Assembly (NCBI GenBank): GCA_029867005.1
Contig: CP123443.1
Coordinates: forward strand, 1,364,001-1,428,000
Reading direction: 5' to 3'
From: Candidatus Haliotispira prima
GTDB taxonomy: Bacteria > Spirochaetota > Spirochaetia > SP-2023
DNA: 64,000 nt
Of the stretch, positions 55,155 through 63,900 are shown in pieces (position 1 is the stretch's first letter; every line of letters begins with the position of its first letter). The translations under genes and the position numbers were made by a program. The notes below the pieces were generated by a model that saw only the letters and a program-made list of their open reading frames with translations, did no database searches and was not told the DNA's origin.

Positions 55155-56029
55155 GTTCTAAGTCTTTTTATTCATTATTTTTATCTATTTTTACCTTTCT
55201 GTCTCTGCTCATTTTCGGCTGTACTCCGCTGTCCGACACCGGTAAAGACCCGGCCCCTCCCGTAAACCCCACAATCTCCTTTTCTTCTGTCGCTGTGGCC
55301 TCTTCTTTGCAATTGGAAATCAATAGTTCCGCAAAAATCGACAGCATTGATGCAGTAATATGTTTGGCCACAGATACGGCTCCCACTCAAGCAGAAGCCG
55401 CAGCAAGCAATGGTTATGTAAACTTCAGCGCACCCGCAGGCACAGCCCGAAAAATTAGCATCAGTCGGCATTGTACCGGTGATTTCAGCAATGGGCTTAC
55501 GGTGGCCGATGTCCTCACACCTGCGACAGACTATAAGCTCTACCTCTACTTTCCCGATATAGCCTCAAATACAGAGTTCACAGGGCTGAGTATTAGCAAC
55601 AATATGGCAGAAGTCAGCTTTACCACCGCAGCCCTACCCGCTGAGGGTGATGCCCAATGGCTTAACAATATTGGCAACCAATGTATAGCCAGTTTAGATG
55701 CGTACTATTTTATGGCAGAACAAACAGGTACCGCAGTGTGCTACTTTTATCTAAACTTTCACCCACCCTTCATTGACATCTCTGCTAAAAATTCAGGTAA
55801 GGTGACGTACGGTAATATAGGCACTTATGCTGCTAATATGGGGGCTCCCTCTGCCTCTTTTCATTTTGCATATGGGTTAATTCCCGGCTATACATCCAAC
55901 ACCACTAAACACTATGCCTATTGGATAGGAGCAGATAAAACAAAGTCCATAGAAAACCAGATCAGGAGCTCAATTACTGACCACGGAGGGGATTCAACAT
56001 TATTTTATATTCCCGTGACCCGCCATTAG
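55076..56029 (+). CDS. Variable lipoprotein, copy 6 (most divergent; out of frame with its leader)
   Basis: Open lipoprotein frame; signal ends SLLIFGC (Cys at 55220), mature part 269 residues. The constant half is much more divergent than in other copies (SSAKIDSIDAVICLATDTA, RHCTGDFSNGLTVADVLTP), with an extra Cys, while the leader, signal and the C-terminal anchor FHFAYGLIPGYTSNTTKHYA remain conserved. It ends IPVTRH. This shows that the flanks are kept even when the body has diverged. Confidence 0.75.
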   Translation, partial: NIQYPISNIQYPKTFKNRHLLQDRLTSSKSFYSLFLSIFTFLSLLIFGCTPLSDTGKDPAPPVNPTISFSSVAVASSLQLEINSSAKIDSIDAVICLATDTAPTQAEAAASNGYVNFSAPAGTARKISISRHCTGDFSNGLTVADVLTPATDYKLYLYFPDIASNTEFTGLSISNNMAEVSFTTAALPAEGDAQWLNNIGNQCIASLDAYYFMAEQTGTAVCYFYLNFHPPFIDISAKNSGKVTYGNIGTYAANMGAPSASFHFAYGLIPGYTSNTTKHYAYWIGADKTKSIENQIRSSITDHGGDSTLFYIPVTRH

Positions 56030-56056
56030 GTATTTCCCCCCCCCGAACACCCCCCC

Positions 56057-56085
56057 TTGCCCAATTTCCTAAACGAATATATAAT
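56057..56085 (+). promoter_or_regulatory. Promoter of lipoprotein copy 7
   Basis: TTGCCC (56057-56062), 17-base spacer, TATAAT (56080-56085); GGAGG at 56106-56110. Confidence 0.75.
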
Positions 56086-56119
56086 AGGCTAAAATTACGC
56101 TATTCGGAGGCATTTTCCC

Positions 56120-56245
56120 ATGAAACATCGACAAACACTATTGACCGGCGCGCCGGTAACCAGTAGAATATCCAATATCCAATATCCAATATCCAATATC
56201 CAAAAACATTCAAGAATAGACATTTACTTCAAGATCGACTAACCA
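56120..56245 (+). repeat. Leader frame with AATATCC heptamer array, copy 7
   Basis: Leader ATG at 56120; five AATATCC units (56167-56201). Between them lies a perfect 14-base palindrome ACCGGCGCGCCGGT (56144-56157), near-perfect in copies 5, 6 and 8. ATG to lipobox Gly (56308) is 188 bases. Confidence 0.8.
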
Positions 56246-57126
56246 ATTCTAAGTCTTTTTACTCATTATCTTTATCTTTTTTTATCTTTCTGTCTCTGCT
56301 TATTTTCGGCTGTACTCCGCTGTCCAACACCGGCAAAGACCCGGTCCCTCCCGTAAACCCTGTCATTTCTTTTTCCTCCGCCGCTGTGGCCTCTTCCCTG
56401 CAATTGGAAATCAGCAGTAATGTCGAACTCGCAAACATCGGGGCGGTTGTTCGCTTAGCTGCGGAAGCGGCCCCCACCAAGACGGAAGCGCAGGCCAGTG
56501 CGGGGCATGTAAGCGTCAGCATACCCGCCGATGGCACAAGAAAAATCAGTATTAGCCAACACTATACAACCAACTTCGACGATGGCCTTACGCTGGCCGA
56601 TGTTTTCGCCCCCAATACGGCTTACAAACTCTACCTCTATTTTCCCGCAGAACTTATTACCACAACGGCAAAAATTACGGGACTAAACATTACCGACGAT
56701 ATGGCCATAGTCTCTTTCGCCACGGCGGCCCTACCCGCTGAGGGTGATCCCAAATGGCTCAACAGTAATGGCAGCAAATGTGTGGCCAGCCTGGATAGCC
56801 TATATTTTATGCAGGAGCAGACAGGAGTGGCGGTGTGTTATGATTATACAAACTTTATCCCTTTTCTAGTCGAACTTTACACCAAAGGGGGCGATACGGG
56901 TCAGTTTGATCGCAAGATTGGCAATTATGATGGTACGGTGACGCATTCCGAGGCCGGTTTTCATTTTACATACGGGTTAATCTCCGGCTATACATCCAAC
57001 TCTACTAACCATTATGCCTATCGGATAGCCGCAGATAAAACGAAGATCCTACAAAATGTCCTAAACAGGATTATTGACAATTTGGGAGTACCGACAACAT
57101 TGGAGATTGCCGTGACTCGCCATTAG
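56167..57126 (+). CDS. Variable lipoprotein, copy 7 (out of frame with its leader)
   Basis: Open lipoprotein frame; Cys at 56311 in LLIFGC, mature part 271 residues. Constant half QHYTTNFDDGLTLADVF; variable block IPFLVELYTKGGDTGQFDRK, close to copy 3 of the other group, supporting exchange between groups. It ends IAVTRH, a tail shared with copy 5. Confidence 0.75.
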   Translation, partial: NIQYPISNIQYPKTFKNRHLLQDRLTNSKSFYSLSLSFFIFLSLLIFGCTPLSNTGKDPVPPVNPVISFSSAAVASSLQLEISSNVELANIGAVVRLAAEAAPTKTEAQASAGHVSVSIPADGTRKISISQHYTTNFDDGLTLADVFAPNTAYKLYLYFPAELITTTAKITGLNITDDMAIVSFATAALPAEGDPKWLNSNGSKCVASLDSLYFMQEQTGVAVCYDYTNFIPFLVELYTKGGDTGQFDRKIGNYDGTVTHSEAGFHFTYGLISGYTSNSTNHYAYRIAADKTKILQNVLNRIIDNLGVPTTLEIAVTRH

Positions 57127-57144
57127 GTATTTGCCCCCCCCAAC

Positions 57145-57162
57145 GCCCCCCTTCGGGGGGGC
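57145..57162 (+). terminator. C6-TTCG-G6 hairpin between copies 7 and 8
   Basis: GCCCCCC (57145-57151), a TTCG tetraloop, then GGGGGGC (57156-57162). Stable, but without a T-run. It sits 13 bases before the copy 8 -35 box. Confidence 0.5.
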
Positions 57163-57174
57163 CTCATGTCCCCC

Positions 57175-57203
57175 TTGTCCAATTTCCTAAACGAATATAT
57201 AAT
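57175..57203 (+). promoter_or_regulatory. Promoter of lipoprotein copy 8
   Basis: TTGTCC (57175-57180), 17-base spacer, TATAAT (57198-57203); GAGGAG at 57225-57230. Confidence 0.75.
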
Positions 57204-57237
57204 AGGCTAAAATCAGATCATTTTGAGGAGTTTTCTC

Positions 57238-57360
57238 ATGAAACATGGACAAACACTATTGACTGGCACGCCGGTAAACAGTAGAATATCCAATATCCAA
57301 TATCCAATATCCAATATCCAAAAACATTTAAGAATAGACATTTACTTCAAGATCAACTAA
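57238..57360 (+). repeat. Leader frame with AATATCC heptamer array, copy 8
   Basis: Leader ATG at 57238; five AATATCC units (57285-57319), TAG of the lipoprotein frame directly before (57282-57284). ATG to lipobox Gly (57426) is 188 bases. Confidence 0.8.
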
Positions 57361-58265
57361 CCAGTTCTAAGTCTTTTTATTTATTATCTTTATCTCTTTT
57401 TATCTTCCTGTCTCTGCTCATTTTCGGCTGTGCCCCGCTGCCCGACACCGGTAAAGACCCGGCCCCTCCCGTAAACCCCGCTATCTCCTTTTCCTCTACT
57501 GCTGTGGCCTCTTCTTTGCAATTGGAAATCAGCAGCAATGTGGAACTCGCAAACATTGGGGCGGTTGTTCGCTTAGCTACCAAAGCGGCCCCCACCAAGG
57601 CGGAAGCGCAGGCCAGTGCGGGGCATGTAAGCGTCGGCATACCCGCTGGTGTCACACGAAAAATAAGTATCAGCCAACACTACGGCAGCATCTTTTCGGA
57701 CGGAGTTACTCTGGCCGATGTTCTCGCCCCCAAGACGGCTTACAAACTCTATCTCTATTTTCCCGCAGAAATTATTACCACAACGGCAGAAATTACGGGA
57801 CTGAGCATTACCGATGACAAGGCCGTAGTCCCTTTCACCACGGCGGCCTTGCCCGCTGAGGGTGATGCCAAATGGCTTAGCAATATTGGCAGCAAATGTG
57901 TCGGAAGCTTAGATAGCTTATATTTTATGCAGAAACAAACAGGTGTCGTAGTGTGCTACTTCTATGCGAATTTTGACCCTCTCGCCGTAGAAATCGTATC
58001 TCACAGCAAGAGTAGTACGGGCATGAATCAGATCGATAACGTTGGCACTTATACAGGTGCTCCCGGGGGGGGAGTCGGGATCCCCGGTCCCGATTTTTAT
58101 TTTGCATACGGGTCCATTTCCGGCTATACATCCAACTCAACCACCCACTATGCCTATTGGCTCGGTGCAGATAAAACGAATACCTTACAAAATCCAGTCC
58201 AAAGCACGGTTACTGACGGTCTGGGGCTACCAACAACTTTTGATATTCCCGGGACTCGCCATTAG
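57285..58265 (+). CDS. Variable lipoprotein, copy 8 (out of frame with its leader)
   Basis: Open lipoprotein frame; Cys at 57429 in LLIFGC, mature part 278 residues. Although it has the group 2 leader and signal, its constant half has QHYGSIFSDGVTLADVL, the version of copies 1 and 2. The variable block (VSHSKSSTGMNQIDNVGTY with a Gly-rich insert) is unique. It ends IPGTRH rather than VTRH. Last member of the cluster. Confidence 0.75.
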   Translation, partial: NIQYPISNIQYPKTFKNRHLLQDQLTSSKSFYLLSLSLFIFLSLLIFGCAPLPDTGKDPAPPVNPAISFSSTAVASSLQLEISSNVELANIGAVVRLATKAAPTKAEAQASAGHVSVGIPAGVTRKISISQHYGSIFSDGVTLADVLAPKTAYKLYLYFPAEIITTTAEITGLSITDDKAVVPFTTAALPAEGDAKWLSNIGSKCVGSLDSLYFMQKQTGVVVCYFYANFDPLAVEIVSHSKSSTGMNQIDNVGTYTGAPGGGVGIPGPDFYFAYGSISGYTSNSTTHYAYWLGADKTNTLQNPVQSTVTDGLGLPTTFDIPGTRH

Positions 58266-58362
58266 GTATTTTGGGCGATAGTGAGTCGGCAGAGGGTCGG
58301 TTTCCGGCAAGGGACGGCCCGGGAATTGCCATTTTTCGGCAAGTCCATATAATTCCCGCCAT

Positions 58363-59667
58363 ATGCTTCTTTCCTACATTGACCCTGGGACCGGCAGCCT
58401 GCTCGGTTCCGCCGTAATTGGGCTGACCCTGGCCCTAATCTTCTATATGCGCGGCCTTTTCTATCGCCTTCTCAGCGCAGTCACCGGCAGACGCAATGCC
58501 TGCCACAGCGATTTCTCCGAACAATTGGTATTTTTCAGTGAAGGCCGTAATTATTGGCACGTTTTCCAACCCATCTTCCGGGAACTCCTGTCCCAAAACA
58601 ATACACAGCAGCAACTTGGTGGCCGGCCTATGGTCTATCTCACGGCGGACAAGGACGACCCGGGGCTGGAATGGCTCTCCCAATACCCCCAACAGGTACA
58701 GACTTTCTGCCCGGGTACACTCAGCAGCACCATCTACACCATGAATCGGCTCAAAGCCGCTATGTGCGTGATGACGACACCCCAACTGGACATCATGCAG
58801 CTCAAACGCTCGGCGCACGTCGGGCACTATTGCCACGTCATGCATTCGCCCGACGATATCCACACCTACGAAAAATTTGCCTTTGATTACTTTGACTCGG
58901 TACTCTGCACCAGCCGGCACGTAATGGACAACCTGCGCTACCTGCAACAGCAACGCCAAACCGACTACATGCGCAAAAAAGGCTTAATACAAAAACGGCA
59001 GCTATTGGAAACCGGATGCCCCTACTACCAAAATTACTTTTTTGACTCCGATTATAAGCCGAACAGCGGCACCGACAACAACGCTGACAACGGAGAAAAA
59101 GGCGGTCAGGCGACAGTCCCGCAACTGTGCGTACTGTTAGCCTCATCTTGGGGTGAGCGTTCCTTCCTCAACCACATTGAGTCCATTCTGGAGCAGCTCC
59201 TCCAACTCTCCTGCCGCGTCATTTTTCGCCCCCACCCCCAAGCTTGGGTCTCAGACAAGAAAGTGCTGGAACAGACCGAAAAACTCTACGGAGAGCGCGT
59301 ACAAATCGACCGGGAAGTGGACAACCGTCCCTCCATGCAACAGGCCGATGTGTTAATCTGTGATATTTCCGGCATTATCTACGACTTCGCCTTTATTCAC
59401 CAAAAACCGGTACTGGCCTTGTACCCGGACCAAACAAAAAGCGCAGGCTACGAGGCCGGTGACCTTCAAACCCCCAGTTCGACTTTTGCCTTGCTCGAAG
59501 AGGTTGGGGCATCCCTGCCTATTGCAGACATCGACCAATTAGACTGGCTCCTGCCCCAGGTTGTGCAAAAACAGGTTTCGCGCCGGACGATTGATAAATA
59601 TGTCTTCCACTTTGAAAATGCGGGCAGCGTTGCGGCCCGGCAGATATTGGAGCTGTATCAAGGGTAG
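58363..59667 (+). CDS. CDP-glycerol glycerophosphotransferase-like protein
   Basis: 434 residues. One N-terminal membrane helix (LLGSAVIGLTLALIFYMRGL) is followed by a GT-B-like domain of the CDP-glycerol:poly(glycerophosphate) glycerophosphotransferase family. Recognisable elements: HVGHYCHVMHSPDD, a TSRHV segment, RVIFRPHPQAW, and DVLICDISGIIYDFAFIHQKPVLAL, the family's Asp-x-Ser-x-x-x-x-Asp-Phe nucleotide site. In Gram-positives this makes teichoic acid; in spirochaetes the acceptor is unknown and probably an envelope glycan or lipid. No ribosome site is clear. It follows the lipoprotein cluster in the same direction. Confidence 0.75.
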   Translation: MLLSYIDPGTGSLLGSAVIGLTLALIFYMRGLFYRLLSAVTGRRNACHSDFSEQLVFFSEGRNYWHVFQPIFRELLSQNNTQQQLGGRPMVYLTADKDDPGLEWLSQYPQQVQTFCPGTLSSTIYTMNRLKAAMCVMTTPQLDIMQLKRSAHVGHYCHVMHSPDDIHTYEKFAFDYFDSVLCTSRHVMDNLRYLQQQRQTDYMRKKGLIQKRQLLETGCPYYQNYFFDSDYKPNSGTDNNADNGEKGGQATVPQLCVLLASSWGERSFLNHIESILEQLLQLSCRVIFRPHPQAWVSDKKVLEQTEKLYGERVQIDREVDNRPSMQQADVLICDISGIIYDFAFIHQKPVLALYPDQTKSAGYEAGDLQTPSSTFALLEEVGASLPIADIDQLDWLLPQVVQKQVSRRTIDKYVFHFENAGSVAARQILELYQG

Positions 59668-59820
59668 CGCATAGACAGTTTCCGGACAGTCCCCGGATAG
59701 TTCCCGGCCAAATGACGGCGTTTCCCGGTCTTCTCACGGCATTCCGTACCAAACAGTGGGCAACAAACAACTTTTTCCAAGAATCCTTTTGCCAAGAGTC
59801 CTTTTCTTAAAGAGTCCTTC

Positions 59821-60930
59821 ATGAAAAATCTTATTATTGATGGTGAGAATATCAAAGGCCTACATTACCTTCTAAATGAAAAGAATCTGAAAGGAAAAAT
59901 AGATTTAGTCTATATTGATCCGCCCTTTGCAACAAACGACAATTTTACAATAACCGAAGGCAGAGCTTCAACGATCAGCAATTCGAGAAAGGGCCAAGTC
60001 GCATATTCGGACAAACTGACCGGAACAAAATTTATCGCATTCTTACGGGAAAGGCTTCTGCTGCTACAAACGCTACTGTCTGAGCAAGGTTCCATCTACC
60101 TGCATACAGATTACAAAATTGGGCATTATATAAAGGTAATGATGGATGAAATATTTGGTATAAATAACTTTAGAAATGATATAACCAGAATTAAATGCAA
60201 CCCTAAAAACTTTAGAAGGACAGGCTACGGAAACATAAAAGACATGATTTTGTTTTACTCCAAGTCATCAAAACCAATCTGGCACGAACCAAATCAGACA
60301 TATACGCAAAAAGACATCGAGACACTATTTCCGAAAATAAGAAATGGCAGAAGATATACAACCGTCCCGATCCATGCACCGGGAACAACAGAAAACGGCA
60401 AATCTAATCAACCATTTAGGGGAATGCTGCCGCCGACAGGCCGGCACTGGCGGACAGATGTGGAAACGTTGGAACGATGGGACAACGAACAATTGATAGA
60501 ATGGTCTGCAAACGGCAACCCAAGAAAAATACTTTTTGCGGACGAAAAAGAAGGCAAGAGAATGCAGGATATTTGGGAATTTAAAGACCCCCAATATCCG
60601 ACATATCCAACGGAAAAAAATAGTGCCTTACTAGAGTTAATCATCAAAACGTCTTCAAATACGGACAGCATTGTCCTGGATTGTTTCTGTGGCTCGGGAA
60701 CGACACTAAAATCCGCCCATTTGTTGAACAGGTCCTGGATCGGTATCGACCGGTCAGAACATGCTATCAAGGCAACGGTAGAAAACATGCAGTCCGTGGC
60801 CGGCCATGTATCAACTCCCGTATCGACTCCCGCACCGGAATACGAATTCATTAAACTGGAGCACAAAGAAACGGCCGGCAAACCGTTCCCCACAGAAACG
60901 CTATCTGCTCCGCTCGGAATTTCTCGGTAA
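59821..60930 (+). CDS. DNA (adenine-N6 or cytosine-N4) methyltransferase, beta-class
   Basis: 369 residues. Motif IV is YIDPPF at ~32-37 and the AdoMet-binding motif I is DCFCGSGTT at ~286-294, so the order is IV then I, as in beta-class enzymes and type III Mod proteins. PTEKNSALLELIIKTSS is motif X. Target recognition should lie at ~100-260, rich in Arg/Asn. DPPF rather than DPPY is seen in some N6-adenine enzymes. It is shorter than type III Mod (~600), and no restriction subunit is adjacent, so it may be an orphan. The tail has a short in-frame duplication (VSTP VSTP). It lies 59 bases before purL. Confidence 0.82.
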   Translation: MKNLIIDGENIKGLHYLLNEKNLKGKIDLVYIDPPFATNDNFTITEGRASTISNSRKGQVAYSDKLTGTKFIAFLRERLLLLQTLLSEQGSIYLHTDYKIGHYIKVMMDEIFGINNFRNDITRIKCNPKNFRRTGYGNIKDMILFYSKSSKPIWHEPNQTYTQKDIETLFPKIRNGRRYTTVPIHAPGTTENGKSNQPFRGMLPPTGRHWRTDVETLERWDNEQLIEWSANGNPRKILFADEKEGKRMQDIWEFKDPQYPTYPTEKNSALLELIIKTSSNTDSIVLDCFCGSGTTLKSAHLLNRSWIGIDRSEHAIKATVENMQSVAGHVSTPVSTPAPEYEFIKLEHKETAGKPFPTETLSAPLGISR

Positions 60931-60989
60931 GTTCAAATTCAGCGCGGAACCGCAACCATTATCTTCACTAAAAGGAATGATTATCTCCG

Positions 60990-63900
60990 ATGCCCCAACA
61001 TTTATTTCGTATTTTCGTCCACAATCAACAAAGTGCCAAAGCGGAATCTTTGCTGCACACTCTGCAACAATATGTTGGGCTAAAAGACCTCGCCGCTGTC
61101 GATGAAATCCAAGGTTATGACCTTTGCGTTGAGACCCCGGAAGGACTCAGCGGCACCGAGCCGGTGGCCCGGTTCAGTGCTCTGCATTTGGCCGACCCGG
61201 TCTGTGACCGACATTTAATCCAGCCATTCCCGGCCGGCAGTGCAGGTACCGAATCGTCAACAGCAGCAGCGGCATGTTTGCCGCTGCTGTCCGTTCAGAC
61301 GGAAAACGACTCAAAACCCTCTTTTCTGGCCTATGAAACTCCGGCCGCCCAGTTTGATCCCAGGGCCCGGGCGGTGCAAGACTGCTGGAAACTTTGGGCG
61401 CAAAATCCGTATCCTGATGTCCAACTTCTCAGCGTGCGCTGTTTTTGGCTCTATGCTTTAGCTTCAAAGCCGAAACAGCAAAACCCACAGAACGGGGACG
61501 GACTCCGCAAGACCGACTTAGACGCGGCCCACCAATATTTGTGGACACCGCTGGAATTGCAGGTCAAAAACCTGAACCGATTCTCCTACAGTGCCCGGCG
61601 ACAGGCTGACTTTCAGACACGTGCCAACGTTCCGCAGGGCAAGGCCCCGCTGCCCTCTCTGCTGGCTCTGCAACCGGAAACCTCCCCATTGCGGGCTTGG
61701 GCCGATCAAATTGGGCTGCGCTTTGACGATGCCACCCTGGCTTACATTCAGGCCTATTACAGCCGCCAAACATTGCCCGGCTTAGCCTCCGTGCCCTCCC
61801 CCCTCATTCGTCAAAATCACGAAGATGACAAAAGGAAAGTTCCGCCCCGTGAGCCCACTCTGACCGAACTGCGTATTCTCGAAGCCTATTGGTCCGATCA
61901 CTGCCGCCACACAACCTTCCATACCGAGTTGAACTGGCCGGAAGAATTGGCGGAAGAATCGGGAAAACCGGGCTCTGATCTGCCACAGGAACTACAGCAA
62001 GCTTGGCAGCTCTATCAGGATCTGCGCCGACAGTGCCAAACGGAACAGAAAACCCAATGTCTGATGGATATAGCCGTAATGGGAGCGCGGACCCTCAAGA
62101 CCTTACAAGGTGGCCCATACCAAAGTAACCTCTACATGGATGCCGTGGAAGTCAGTGCCGAGGTCAATGCCTGTTCGGTGTTTGTCGATGTCCCGGACGA
62201 TGCCAATCGGCAGCAAAAACGCCTGTTGATGTTCAAAAATGAGACGCACAACCATCCCACGGAAATTGAGCCCTACGGCGGTGCGGCAACCTGTTTGGGC
62301 GGAGCCATCCGCGACCCGCTCTCGGGCCGCAGCTACATCTACCAAGCCTTGCGCCTAAGCGGTGCCGCCAGCCCGAACCAGAACCTGGACCAAGTGCGTC
62401 CCGGCAAACTACCGCAGCGCAAGATTGCCACGGACGCAGCGCGCGGCTTTTCGGACTACGGCAACCGCATCGGTTTGGCCGGCGACCTAGTGGTGGAGAT
62501 ATACCATCCCGGTTTTGAGGCCAAACGCTTTGAATGCGGCATGGTGGTAGGCGTGGCGCAACCGGAGCAGGTCAAACGCCTCGAACCTCGGCCCGGCGAC
62601 TTGATTTTACTGCTGGGCGGGGCCACCGGCCGGGATGGTATTGGCGGTGCTTCCGGCTCCAGCGCGGCCCACGACAGCGACACCGTGACCAATAACAGTG
62701 CCGAGGTTCAGCGCGGTAATCCTGCTGAAGAACGTAAATTGCAAAGATTTTTCCGCAGGTCGGACGTGGGGCACCTGATCAAACGTTGCAATGACTTTGG
62801 TGCGGGTGGCGTGGCCGTGGCCGTAGGCGAAATTGCCGCAAGTTTAACCATCGAGTTAGCTGCCATGCCAACCAAATATGAAGGCTTGAGTCCGGACGAA
62901 TTGGCGGTATCCGAGTCCCAGGAGCGTATGGCCGTGGTGATCGATGCCGCCGACCGGGATACCTTTCTCTCGAAGGCAGAAAGTGAAGGTATTTGCACCA
63001 TTCAGCTCGGGCAGGTCACGAGACAAAGCTCGGATGAAACGGCCACTTTCCGGCTCTTGTACAACGGCGTTCCGGTCGCGGAGTTGGCCCGGGATTTTCT
63101 GGACAGCTCCGGCTTTCCCCGTCGGGCCGACATCCAATTTGCGGGGGAACATCTTCAGGCTTATACTCCGGAAGCGTTCTCCAAAGCGTGGCGGTCTGCC
63201 GCCGAAATCACATCTGAGACCCAATCGAAAACCGAGCCGGAAACCCAATTATGCAAAATTTTGAGCCACCCGCAGATAGCCAGTCAACGAGGCTTACAAC
63301 ATCAATTTGACAGCAGTGTGGGGGCGGGCACCATATTCCAGCCCTACCCTTGTTATACCCGCCCTTCTCATGCCAATCCCGGCGATGACAACCCTTCTCA
63401 TACCAACCCAGGAGAGTCCCGTACCTATAGCCGCAGCGAAGTTTCGGCCCGGCTCATTCCGTTGTACTTTCAGTCCCGGCAAACGGAGACGGCAGAACAG
63501 TACCCGCAAGGCAATGCACGGCACGCCTCGCTAATTAGTTTCGGCTACGATGTCCATTTGAGCAGCCGGAATATATTTCTCGGCTCGCAAGTGGCCATTG
63601 TACAATCGGCAGCCAAGCTGATGGTTGCCGGGGTACAACGTTGTCATATCTATCTTTCCCTCCAGGAATACTTTCCCCGCCCGGAAACACCAGAATTGTG
63701 GGGCCAAGTCAGTGCCGCCCTGCTGGGAGCACTTCAGGCCCAGCACCGGCTGGGTCTGGCCGCCATTGGAGGCAAAGACAGCATGAGCGGTACTTTTGAA
63801 GAACTGAAAGTTCCGCCGGTGCTCAGTTCCTTTGCCTTTGGTACGGCACCCTGCACGGCATTGCGGGCCTCCAACTGGCAGCAAAATGCCCGACACCTCT

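Noticed and set aside
46021..57319. AATATCC arrays as CRISPR or iteron origin
   Set aside because: Units are 7 bases, directly adjacent with no spacers, repeated only 4-5 times inside short coding leaders, and no cas or replication gene is nearby.
46113..57655. Minus-strand frames of 70-100 codons opposite the start of each lipoprotein copy
   Set aside because: They are antisense shadows of the conserved constant half and lack their own ribosome sites.
45900..58300. Insertion sequence or prophage origin for the cluster
   Set aside because: No transposase, integrase, phage gene or target-site duplication was seen; duplication by recombination suffices.
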